From Karstenula rhodostoma CBS 690.94 (Eukaryota; Ascomycota; Dothideomycetes; Pleosporales; Didymosphaeriaceae): a DNA stretch of 64,000 nt. Shown here one piece after another: positions 33,001 through 43,745 of the stretch. The position numbers were made by a program, and so were the translations under genes. The stretch lies in contig MU001505.1 in the NCBI GenBank assembly GCA_010093485.1, forward strand, positions 523,375-587,374, read 5' to 3'. Within the stretch, counting starts at the first letter, position 1; every line of letters begins with the position of its first letter. The notes under the pieces are model-generated. The model was not told the DNA's origin. It searched no databases and saw only the letters and a program-made list of their open reading frames with translations.

Positions 33001-34028
33001 GGCGTCTGTCCATGTCGAATGGTTGCGTTGCGTTGCGGTGCGTCTATTCACTGCGGCAGCACGCAGCCGACGACTGCCCGTCCGTCTGCCACGCTTCCCC
33101 GAGACACTGGGCTTGGCTCGCTGAACAGGTGGATGTAAGCTCGCTGTGCGCCCTTGCGCGTGAAGCACGCGGGGGGAGGGGCTGGGCTGGGCTGTGCTGT
33201 GATGGCCTGGGGCGGGCTTTGTCAGGGGGGAGGGGGGCGTGAGCATGTGTGACTTGAGTTGGGTGGGAGTGGGAATAGGAGTGTCGTGGTAGTGGGGGGG
33301 GTGAAAAGGGCGAGGGGTACCTACCTCAGGCCCATGCCCTGTGTATGTAGTTCTGTCCGGTACATACAGCCAGCAGTAGAAAACCGAACGTTTGATCTAT
33401 CAATGCTTGTGGGTTTTTTCTACCTGCCCTTATTCAACGGCACCCATCCATCTTGAGCCCCACCAACCAACCAAGCCGCTCGAGATCAACGAGATGGTAT
33501 CCTGACAATGTTTCATTACGTGATGTGATGACGCTGATGAATGATGATGATGATGATGATGCTCAGCCAAACGAACAATACCCGCAACATCCCAAACGAT
33601 CGGTGTGGAAACTATCTATGAGCGCCAAACCCACACCGACCCGGACCAGGCCCATCGCACTGCCCAAAACTCCTACCAATGCACCAAGCAAACTTCGTAG
33701 AGTCGCGGGCGACTACTTGGCGGGCCCAAAGCAAAAAGCAAAAATAAGAATAAGAATGGTCGTGACATCGTGATGGGGGAAACTAAGAATGCTGAATTTC
33801 AACGGACATTACACATCATGTAGGAGACGCCGGGAATTTTGGTCGAGGGGTACGGATCGCTAATGCGGAGGTGGTGGGTTGTCGTGGGCGAGCCGTGAGT
33901 GATGAAGAAAGGAACGCTCCTCGGTAGCGCGGTGGAAACTTGGGAACACAATGCAGCAAATGCAGTCCTCGACCCCGTATGCTTTGATGCTACGCTGAAC
34001 GCAAATCAGGCCGAGCCCGTCCAACGCC
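30008..34028. other. 4-kb gene-free region
   Basis: I find no recognisable gene. Frames at 30732-31097 and 31519-31971 (minus) and 31993-32769 (plus) lack family signatures and overlap other open frames. From about 32450 to 33300 composition turns C-rich then G-rich, with short repeats (CCCAT/CTCAT units at about 32510-32545) and an (ATG)n run at about 33538-33562. The last part may be the 3' flank of the C2H2 gene. Confidence 0.45.
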
Positions 34029-36353
34029 TCATGATTCTTCGTGTACTTCGTTAATAGTGCCTGGTTTTGGTGCGAGTGGGGCAGAAGAGGGCCCCACAAT
34101 GGAGCCAATGGAGCCAACGCGCTCTTTTGGCGGGGGCTCGTCCTTCATGCACGCGTTCTCGAGCATGTTGGTCCATTTCCCGCTTGTCCCAGCATGGCTA
34201 TGCTTCAGATGCTGTCGAAAGTGATCGGCCCGGAAAAACTTCTTGGCCTGGTTGCATTCTCCAAACTTGTGCACGTGATTCAGATGCTCGGTGCGGGCGT
34301 CCCAGTTGGGAGGCAATGGGAAATCCTCACCGCAATATCCACAGACATCGGCCACGCCAGAGTGAGTCGGCGATGGGTGGAAAGCCGCCTGGACGCCCGC
34401 AAGCGCTGCGCACGACCACGAATGACGTCGCAGGTGGAGTGAGTTCTGGTGCCGCTCTGCCTCGTTTTTGTTTTTAAAGCGATTTGGACAGAACTGGCAC
34501 GTGTACTGCTTCTCGAGCTCGTGGACGCTGCGATTCTGAGTCAGCATGTTTTGATGAAATGGCGGTGGGGAAGTGCCGGGTGTGACTTACCGCAGCTCGT
34601 CTTCGCTTTCAAACTTCTTCGGCTTCTTCGGGCAGCATTCGCAGATGTACGACCCCACGATTCGGCCAACAATCGAGTTCTGTCGCGACTGGTGAATGCT
34701 GTCCGTGGACATCTTCCGCACGCTGTGAAGCGGGGGATGTTCGTTCTCGGAGAGGCCTCGCTGGTGGTGCGGTCTCGACAACGAACCACGCGGGCTAGGG
34801 TTTAGTGACCTGCTAGCTGCATATGGCGAAACGGGGCCTAATTCCACTTCCGCCGAGGGGGACAGCGCGCTAGGCGAGAGACGTTGATCCCCGCTGTAAC
34901 TGGTCAAACTACTGGCTGCAGAGAACCCAAAGGAAGAAGCGAAAGACGCCGTGCGTTGACTGAGACTTGACACGGAGGACAGCGACCCTTGGTTTTGTGA
35001 CCCGTGGAGAGTCGGGTAACGTGCCGCATTCGTGGGCGGCGGCGCATTGCGGCTGACGAGCATGTGTGCAGAACGGCGGTGATACAGGTCAGTGTTGCCA
35101 CCAGCCGTGGGCCGATCCTCACGCGCAGCTTCCGAGGGCGGGGACGAAGCACGTCGCTTTAGACCGCCTTTTGGCCCCTGGTGGTATTCGTCAGACCCTG
35201 CAGGGCTGCGATCATTGATGTTCAGGTCCCGCATGCCGCTCTCCTCTATGCCAAACTCAGACTCGGTGAACATGCTATGGTCGTAGCTGCCGCGATGGAC
35301 TGAACTGTTGTCATCTAGCCCGGGCGTGGATATGCTGCCGAATCTCCGCTGATGTGCGTCCGCGGAGCCAGCATCGAACACGGGACTGCGGAAGCCGGAA
35401 AAGCCAGGTGATGCAGCACCGGAGGGCGGCCACCGGGACACGGGCGAGTCGAGCGAAGGCTGTTGCAGGCGGTCGGGCACCGAAAGGGGTTTCAGTTGGC
35501 CGTTGAGCTTGTTGAAGGAGGTGTGCGTGCTTGGTGCGGAATCTTGAGAGGTGGCTGGGAGCGGTGGCGCTGTCGTCCTCGTGGGCGTGTTGGGGCCGCC
35601 TATCTTTGAGAGGAGCTGTTTGTCGTACGCGTGAGACGACGTCTCAAGAAGTCCTTGTCCCAGCTGTCGCTCGCTCGTGAATCTGCGCGGTTGTGTGTTA
35701 GCCATTGTGCCATGAATGCGGGTTGATGCCAGACACAGACTGCGCATAGACTTCTGAAAGCTCTGTTGCAACGTACGGCACAACTATGGGAGCACTTTGT
35801 GCCTCGACCTGGGTCATGGTTGCATGGTGCAGACGCAGAAGGCTCGGGCAAGGTCAAAGGGCAACTGAAGCGACGGGGCAAAATTCGATACGTACCTGTG
35901 GTTCGAGGGTCTCTGCCGAGGTTTCCCGCCGTAGTCCTCGTCACTCTGCTCCAGGCTGTCTGCGTCGTCAAAAGACCGGTCACTCGGGGACTCCCTTGCA
36001 GAAACAAAAGGGTGGTCTGGCGGGTGCTCGTGCGAGGGCTGAGCGACGGCAGCTCCACTCAGCAGGCTCGAGCCCGGTTTGATAGCGCCATATCGGTTTC
36101 CCTTGAAGCCAGTATCGGTCGAGTAGTTTGCGTTGTTGCCCCATGTCCAGCCCGGATCCACACCGCTCTCGCGGAGCTCCTCACCAATGTAACGCGGCGG
36201 CGGCAGCGGAGGCGGGACTTCTTGCCGTGCGCGAGGAATGGCCATGGCTCCCGAAGGGCTCGAATAGGAGGGCCGGTGGTGGTGCGGCAACGGGTAGTGG
36301 TGCAGCGAGGAGCCAGAAATACGTATGCTCGGGGTCGAGGGCGACATGGTCAT
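34029..36353 (-). CDS. C2H2-type zinc-finger protein, probable transcription factor
   Basis: Three exons (36353-35896, 35682-34591, 34527-34029) with introns of 213 and 63 nt give 682 residues. The N-terminal 500 residues are disordered, Ser/Pro rich, as in many fungal regulators. Near residue 500 a zinc-binding region begins: SYICECCPKKPKKFESEDEL, then across the splice RVHELEKQYTCQFCPNRFKN and KNEAERHQNSLHLRRHSW (a C2H2 finger), then CGYCGEDF...HLNHVHKFGEC and FFRADHFRQHLKHSHAG (a second histidine-rich finger). The finger region lies at the C-terminus. DNA binding is inferred from the fold; no target is known. A 2.7-kb gene-free region precedes the gene, so its promoter or leader may be long. 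Confidence 0.85.
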
Positions 36354-39024
36354 GATGGCGGTGAGGTCTGACGAGGTCTCGGGGGAGCCAGGGGCAACAC
36401 GCAGCCGTCAACACTGGGCAGCTGAAGCGTGCCCGTCGCCACAGGAATGCCGCAGGTGTGGCGAGCGCTGAGGGTGAAGTGCTCGAGCAGCCCTAGGGAA
36501 CGCGGGAGGGTGCACAGGCCGGGCCTACAAGTAGAGTAGAGCGCGTGCTTGCGACACCTACCTGCGCCGGGAAGGCCGACCCAGGGGCAGACCTCGGGGC
36601 GACGCACGCAGGCTGGCCGCGGCGGGCGACGACGACGACGGCGCAACGACGCGCTGCGTAGGGTGGACAAGCGTTGGGGTGGGATGAGGCGGATGGGCCA
36701 CGCTCCAATGCAGTCCAATCCAGTCCAGACGAGGCGGCAGCCCTACGGGCGGGCGTAGGCTAAGGGCCAACAGCGCTAGGTAGAGCCTTGCGGATGGATG
36801 CAGACGCTCCTATGTACTGAGCAGCGTGCGGCTCCGTGGGCCTGGCGCGCTTGGTAACGGCTGTCGTAGAGGCGGCTGCGTGCACTTGGCATCCACGGTG
36901 CGGGCGTGGTGAGCTGACGGCGTGGGCTTCAGCAGGTCACTGCGACTGAGCGTCGGCCAGTGCCATCCGGCTCCAAGCAGGAATGCTACAGAGAGAGTGG
37001 GCAGGGAGCTAGCAACAGCAGGCCACTACAGCAAGGCTAGCATCCGGGATCAGGTTCAGGTTCAGGTTCAGGTCCGGCAGGGAGGCAGGGAGACGGGGAG
37101 ACGGGGCGCAGGGGCGTATTGGCAGGGACGAAGGCTCTGATCAGAGACTGCAAACAAGAAGAATCAAGACGACGGGGAGCAAGAGGTCGCGGTAGCATCC
37201 CACGGGGGCCTCTCAGCATAAAGACATGGCGGCATGGCCTTGCCTACCGTTGCTAAGTAGCCGGCCAGGCGATTGGCGGCGGACCAGCCACTCTGGCACG
37301 GATGGTTCAGCGGACTGGGTAGGTTTGGTGCTGGGTGCTGGGTGCTTGGTGCTGGGTGGAGCTGCAGGGGGGGCGGTGGCATGGGCATGGGCATGGGCAT
37401 GGGTATGGGCATGGTATGTGGATGGAGAGACCGTCTGCACACTGCACACTGCACACTGCACACTGCACACTGCACACTGCAAGCCGTAGCCTTAGCCGAC
37501 GGCATGCTCGAAACTACCACGCCGTCGGTTTCCTTGCAGGACACCAAGCGAGGCTCGAGCCAGGCCGTCAGACTGCGCTTTCTGCCCGTTTCGTTGCTGC
37601 TTCTGCCCATTTGTCTGCTCGCGCTGCACCTCTGCTGCACCTCAGGCTCACACTGATGCTGCCGTGGGGAGGGTTTCATCGAGTGGCAACAGCACGCGTG
37701 TGCTGCCCGGCAGCGTGGAACCATGGCTCACTCGCGCCCGGTCCAAAGTAGTCAATCTATATCCCCAGCGTCGACGCCCGCTCACCCGCTCTCCAGCCTG
37801 GCACATGAAGGCGGGAGCGCTTCTGCACCCCGAGCACGCATGCAGCGTCATCGAGCAACGCAAAGGGGCGACTGGAGCGGGGGGACGACAGGGGAAAAGA
37901 CGAGGGTGAGACTCGAGTCCAGCGTGCAGCCCGGCGGCGGACAGGATCGCGCGTAGCCTGCAATGTGCATCCAGGGCGAAGAGCGAAGGGCGAAGGGCGA
38001 AGAGCGAAGAGCGAAGGGCAGCCAGCGTGCATCGTCTGTCCAAAGGCGGCGGCCAAGAGGACACGCAGCGGGTAGCTTAACGGAGGTGGAGGGCCCGAGC
38101 ACGCCTGGCGACGAAAGAAGCAAAGTCCAAAGTCCAAAGGCGACAGTCGAGCACGGAGACGGTAGGGCTGGCGCTGGCTCTCCGTGGACTCTCTCGAGCG
38201 CGACGACGGACGACGGGTCACGGGTCAATTCGCTGCGTCGCTGACGGTCCCATCCCATCCTCTGTGCACCCACCCACATCTGCATCTGCATGCAACATGA
38301 CGGTCACCTTCTGCCTCGGCCAGCGTAGGGCTGGCTCGTATTGGAGCGGTACACGGTGGTACTGTGTGTGCCCAGCCGTGGTTCGACAGAGTCAGCGCCT
38401 TGGTTGTCCACGACGTCGTGCTCATGCAGTGCTTGCCCCCAGCCCGCTGGGCCAGCCGCGTGAGATGGGGGCGACCTCGGTGTGGGGTTGCTTGCTGCAC
38501 AGTATACGCTATCTCGTAGCACCAAACAGAGGCCGTGCCGTCCGCCTCTTGCTCGTGTCCCAGTCCGTGTCGTTGCGCTTCGCCGCCTGGTGAGTGAGCT
38601 AACACGTCGTCGACTGGGGGAGGCCGGAAGCCTACCGCCGCCCGAGCATCAAGCGCGTAGGGCTGAGCGTGGCCCTCCGCAGATTCCCACGTTAGGAGCG
38701 CGCCACGGTCAACCAAACGCCTCTGTTCCCCATACCTCGCCGACGTGGTACCCAGCCCAGCACCAGTTGCACTGTTTCGTCGTCTGTTGCGCGGTTCCCA
38801 AGCAGCCATCCATCTTCACCGTCGCGCCTGCCTCTGTCAGTGGCCAACCAAGCGGGCACCCACAAGTCGCTGACCCTCGGTGCGAAATTCAAACCTCGAC
38901 TCCCCGCGCCCACGTCCACGCCCACGCCCGCCGTCCCTCATCAAATACTGCCATTACCATTACTCAGTACTCACAATCAGCTTGCGCCCGCCCTCCGAAC
39001 ATCGTCGGCCTGCCAACCGGAACC
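36354..39024. other. Long divergent intergenic region with simple repeats
   Basis: The region is GC-rich and has open frames on both strands that look like composition noise. It carries short tandem arrays: CAGGTT units at about 37050-37072, GGGCAT units at 37378-37412, a 7-bp CACACTG array at about 37437-37480, and GCGAAGG/GCGAAGA units at about 37977-38018. It may act as the regulatory region and leader of the C2H2 gene (minus) and the Yvh1 gene (plus). Confidence 0.5.
37437..37480. repeat. 7-bp tandem repeat (CACACTG)n
   Basis: About six uninterrupted copies of CACACTG. It lies just after a GGGCAT hexamer array (37378-37412). Nothing suggests it is translated. Confidence 0.85.
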
Positions 39025-40438
39025 ATGGCCCTGCTCGACAAAGTCCCGGGCGAGTTGAAACTCTACATCGGCGGGTACGGACCCCGGTCATCTTCCTCCG
39101 CTGCGCCTTGAGCGAGTCTGAGCGGCTGACGGATCGACAGCATCTTCACCCTGCGCCGGCGTGACGCTCTCCGCGAGGCTAACATTACTCACGTGCTGTC
39201 CGTGCTGCGTATGCCCCTCGACGACGACCTCTTCAGCCCGTACAACCATCACGTGGTCCAGGTCGACGACGTCGACGACGAGAACCTGCTGGAGCACTTT
39301 CCCGCCACCAATCGTTTTATTCAGGACGGTCTCGATGGCGGTGGCGGCGTGCTTGTACACTGGTAAGTTTAGATCCTGGCGCAGCTGAGCCCTGCATGCT
39401 CGACCATCCACAACGAATCCCCTCGTGGTCTACAGACAACATCAACATCATCCAAGTGGCGGGTTGCATGATCGCACAGTTGCCTCCCACCTTTCAATAT
39501 TGCACCTCTGTACGCGCGTCATGCAGCCCACTTTTGTTACGTTCCTTGCTTCCTACTTCACGTCATGAGAATCAACACGCGTTGCTCTTCGCCACACTGG
39601 CTTTAGCCACTGGGCACAAGATTTCGAGATGCCAACCATTTTCACCCTTCTAGTGCCATGGGCAAATCACGGTCGGCTACATGTGTCATCGCTTATCTGA
39701 TGCAAAAGCACCACATCAGCGTCTCCGAAGCGCTATCGCAAGTACAACAAGCCCGGCCAATTGTCGAGCCGAACGAGGGGTTCATGAAGCAATTGGAGCT
39801 GTACGGCCAGATGCAAACGCCAGAAAGTGTCGAGGACACGCCTGCCTATCAACGCTGGGTATACCAGCGCGAGATCGAGCTGAGTCGAGCCGTCGGTCAA
39901 GCCCCTGAAGCGGAGAAGATTCGTTTCGAAGACGAGCATGTCACCGATCAGGCGGCCAGCTTCGAGCTGCGATGTCGCAAATGCAGGTTAGTGCTCTTCA
40001 ATTAAGACGTGTAGATGGTCGTCGACGTTGCCGCCCACTTTGGTCCAGCGCTTACCCAGACGCAGGCGGCCACTCGCAACGTCACAATACTTGATCGCTC
40101 ACGACTCATCCAAGAGCACCAATGATCAAGGCCCGATCTCTTCAATCGCAGAAACAGCTCGCGACTGCGCTCACTACTTTTTGGACCCGCTGTCATGGAT
40201 GCGACCGGAGCTCGAGCAAGGCAAATTGGACGGGCGTCTCGAGTGCCCCAAGTGTCATGCTAATGTAGGAAAATACGCCTGGCAAGGTATGCAATGCAGC
40301 TGCAACGAGTGGATTGTGCCTGGCATCAGCCTGTCCAAGAGTCGAATCGACCAAGTCAAAAAGGCGGCCGTTTCTGAGATTCGTCGTCCTCCTGGACCTG
40401 CAGTGTCGTCGCCGGTCAACCCAAGGCAGAATCTATGA
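39025..40438 (+). CDS. YVH1: Dual-specificity phosphatase Yvh1
   Basis: Four exons (39025-39074, 39141-39362, 39654-39986, 40066-40438) give 325 residues. The phosphatase P-loop HCAMGKSR straddles the second intron (His90, Cys91 nucleophile, Arg97). The C-terminal zinc-binding domain has CRKC (Cys198, Cys201), CPKC (Cys262, Cys265) and CSC (Cys279, Cys281), as in yeast Yvh1. That domain is needed for release of Mrt4 from pre-60S ribosomes, a role known to be independent of catalysis. The start [17 protein letters not shown] leads straight into the DSP fold. The second intron is long for this window (291 nt). Confidence 0.93.
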
Positions 40439-43400
40439 ATATGGAGCAAGTTTCCGTTCCCAATGCGCAAGTTCGACATGCAAAAGTTTTAACATGCACC
40501 CGCAAGGATTCGCATACACAAGACTCCGTGCAACGCGATATAATACGATGAGTGGGACGTCAAGATAGCACGTGACCAAAGCGCCTTGAGAGGTTCACGC
40601 ACGGCATGGACCCTGACCGGTTGCAATATGCACATGTACGACACAGCGGTAGTCTGTCCCGTCGACCCGGAACGTTGGAAGCACTACTGAGTCCATCGAT
40701 AATTGTACGATGATGTTGTTCGACAAACGAATGTATAGCTTCCGGGGCATCCGCGCGAGTCCTACGCGCCCCCCGATGGAGCGACTAAGCGTCGAAATAG
40801 TGAGATGGCTTTGCGTCAAAGTTCCTGCCCAGGCACTTGTTATGCGTCTTTGCCTTACACTACAACTAGCGTTCTCCACTCCGTTGCTCCGCGGCCTCAA
40901 CTTCGGATCTATCGGTTGCTTACTTCCATAACGACGTTGAGTTGGCACGACCTCTGATTCGGTACTTTGTTTGTCTTTGGTCAACCACGCACAGTCTTCG
41001 CTTCAACATTCGACGCTTGAGAGATTTGGAATACTCTAGAGGAATAGAGCCATGCTGATCATGCAGTTTGGCCTCTGCTAATGTTAATTATTGATCTGAG
41101 GCTGCGTAACGTCGTTCACCGGTCTGGATACGCTAGCATAAGAGGTCCACCTTTGACACTTATTGAGCTTCGAGTGGGCGGAATCCTTTCGGCATTGCAA
41201 TGGTTGAAGAGGCCAGGAATGGCTCCTCGGAGCAGAAACTGTGCGCCCAGTGCTTATTGTTCACAATCGACCCAAATAGCTTGCAGTATCACACCAAATC
41301 CCGTCGAAATCCTGAAGTTTCGTTAGCGCCGGACGATGTCTTTTGGTCGCTCGTACGCTTCACATTCTGTAGCGGTGTGCACCTTCCTAGTAGATACACG
41401 TGCCTTCCCACGCATTTACGTAGGCGGAATGCACACCCATCCCGCACTGATTTCCGGCTTCAAATCTCTTTCTCCACCTTGACCATCTCAGCACGTACTC
41501 AGGCAATGCTTGTCTCAGGAGCATAGCCCTCGCCTCGCCTGTTCAAGTCGTGGTGCACAGCCTGACCCGTTCAGGTGTCGAAGCTCTTTCCTTCGGTATC
41601 CGCAGGCCACTTTCTCATCAATATGTATTGACTTCATCAACGCACGAAGAAAATCGGCCAGAGCGTGCTACGAGGATGCTGACTGCATCTACGGGAAATG
41701 AGGTGTACACCGCCAATGCCTTACCTGCACGCAGCCACGATCAAGACATACTAGCGGCAGATGCTAAAACGTCTTGAATGACGAGTGCAGCGAAAACGAC
41801 GGCAATTCGAGCAGAATGAACCAGATTGCCGCACGGTCGATCGAAGGATCAAACCGCACCTCGAATCGGGCTGTAAGCGAAGGCGCCACGAACCTCTTCC
41901 TCCGAGGTGTTGTCCCGAAATTGATGAACGCAAAACGAACAACAGATCACGTAGCTCAAGGATGGCTTACGCCTTGCGTACGAGCCGATCCGCTTTCATG
42001 TTGTGCAACACGACGCGCATCATGTCCGTGGTGAACGCCTTACGCGGTCGAACGCTGATTCCTCCCGTTCGCCGCGCTGCGGTCAGCATTCACCTGCCGG
42101 TAAGATGCAGGGAGAAAAGATATGAGCACCTACAGGGGCGACCGGCGGATGTCTTGGTTAGGTTTGGTTAAGCTGCAGTAGTCGACTCCTGGGTGAGTAG
42201 AGTTGACGACGATCGTGTTTCCCACGAGCTACTTCTCTCAACACTCGAGGGAAACATCCGGTCACCGAATCAATTAACGCTAGCACTGGTATCGTGGATA
42301 ATAGTCCATGGGAACATCGCTTCCAGAGCGACGCGTGTCAACACGTCCAAGCCCGACATCGCGTCAGCCAGCATCGTCCACCCACGAACACGACTTGACC
42401 ACAAGAATGCTTGACCCTGTTACCAGGGTTGTGCATGACAGACGCGGCTCGCGCTTATCGACGTCTGTGCATAACGTTGGTGTGGGAAAGGAAGGTGGCC
42501 AGCGGCCGCTGTGTCCCGCAGCATTCCTCCCAGAAACATCACCAATCGCCAACATTTCACATGCCGGCCAAACACGAAGTCTACATGAAGCCGTTGCCTG
42601 ACGGACTGTGTGCTGCAGGTTTCACCTGCAAGATGGCTTCTCGGTAAATTGCCGTTGAAGATGTAACCTATTGCATGTCTCTGGCCACGGATCGATGTGC
42701 CAGCCCACTCGACACGTCTCACAGCAAGGCTCACCCGCATATTTCGATACTATGCTCGCCCGGGTAAAGGAAGTCCCTACAAATTCCTCTCCTAATTGCG
42801 TCTACCTCATATAGTGCCCGACACAGTTCTGGACATGGTACGACAAGTCTACACCCCAGTCCAGTCCAGTCCAGTCAAAGTGCCTTTGTCGCCGGAGCAC
42901 GTGCATGTCTAACCCACGCAAGCTAAAAGCTACGCAAGGCAGGCCTATGCAGATTGATCGGTGCTCTCCAACTCTAGAACAAGTCCTTCCCGGTACGACC
43001 GTGGTCTCAGACCAGCATGAGATGGGCCAGCCATCACGGTCCAGCGGACTGCCGTCCAAAGAAAAGAAGCCTGCCTTTCTATCCATTGCATTTTCCGCCA
43101 TTGCGTGTGCCCTTGACCATCAGCGTAACCCGCGTACCATGGCCGCAATGAAATGTACCGTAGAGTTTGCATTCACCGGCCGAACCACCGGCAAGCGACC
43201 TAATAAGCAAGCAGTATTAGCCAAAACAGCGGGTCAGTCCAGTTTTAGTTTGTTGGTCAGATCAGGAAAAGTGGTTCGAGCGGTACATGCAAAACGCTAT
43301 GGTGGCCGCATACAGCGCCGCACACATTGGCCTCGCGAACGTGTCCACGTACGTCTTCTGGTCGACAGACGATTTGCTGCCCTACGAACTGCGTGTTCGT

Positions 43401-43745
43401 CTCTGCACCCAACGTCCAGAAACGCTCGGCCCGGTCGCGACACCCCTGTAGTTCCCGCCATGGTTACTTTGACATGAACAAGATGAATGAATCGCTCTCA
43501 TCCATGCAAGTGGACCAAGCACGCACAAACCAACTTGCAATGTCTACAGACACGATACGATTCCATGCTCGCCAGTAGCTAGAACATGTATATAGAAAAC
43601 GCACAACAGTAGCGGAACCAATGCCACTACCAATGCATACATTCCTCCCGCAACCCTCTAGTCCCCTTCCCACCCCCGAGAAGGAATAAATTCTTATACA
43701 CATATGAAAACAGAGACTCCTCCAGCCCGACCCGACACAACACAC
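40439..43745. other. 3.3-kb gene-free region
   Basis: No gene is recognised. Frames such as 40595-40984 (minus), 41200-41526 and 42905-43477 (plus) have no family pattern, unclear starts and competing frames. A short piece at about 41200-41330 (contains KLCAQCLLFTIDPN) has a cysteine pair but nothing more. Confidence 0.45.

Noticed and set aside
38225..39111. Long frames on both strands upstream of YVH1
   Set aside because: GC-rich, repeat-rich sequence opens frames by chance. No domain, and the frames overlap each other and the YVH1 start.
42905..43477. Plus-strand frame of 190 codons
   Set aside because: No family pattern, unlikely residue mix, and both flanks are non-coding. A lineage-specific gene cannot be excluded.
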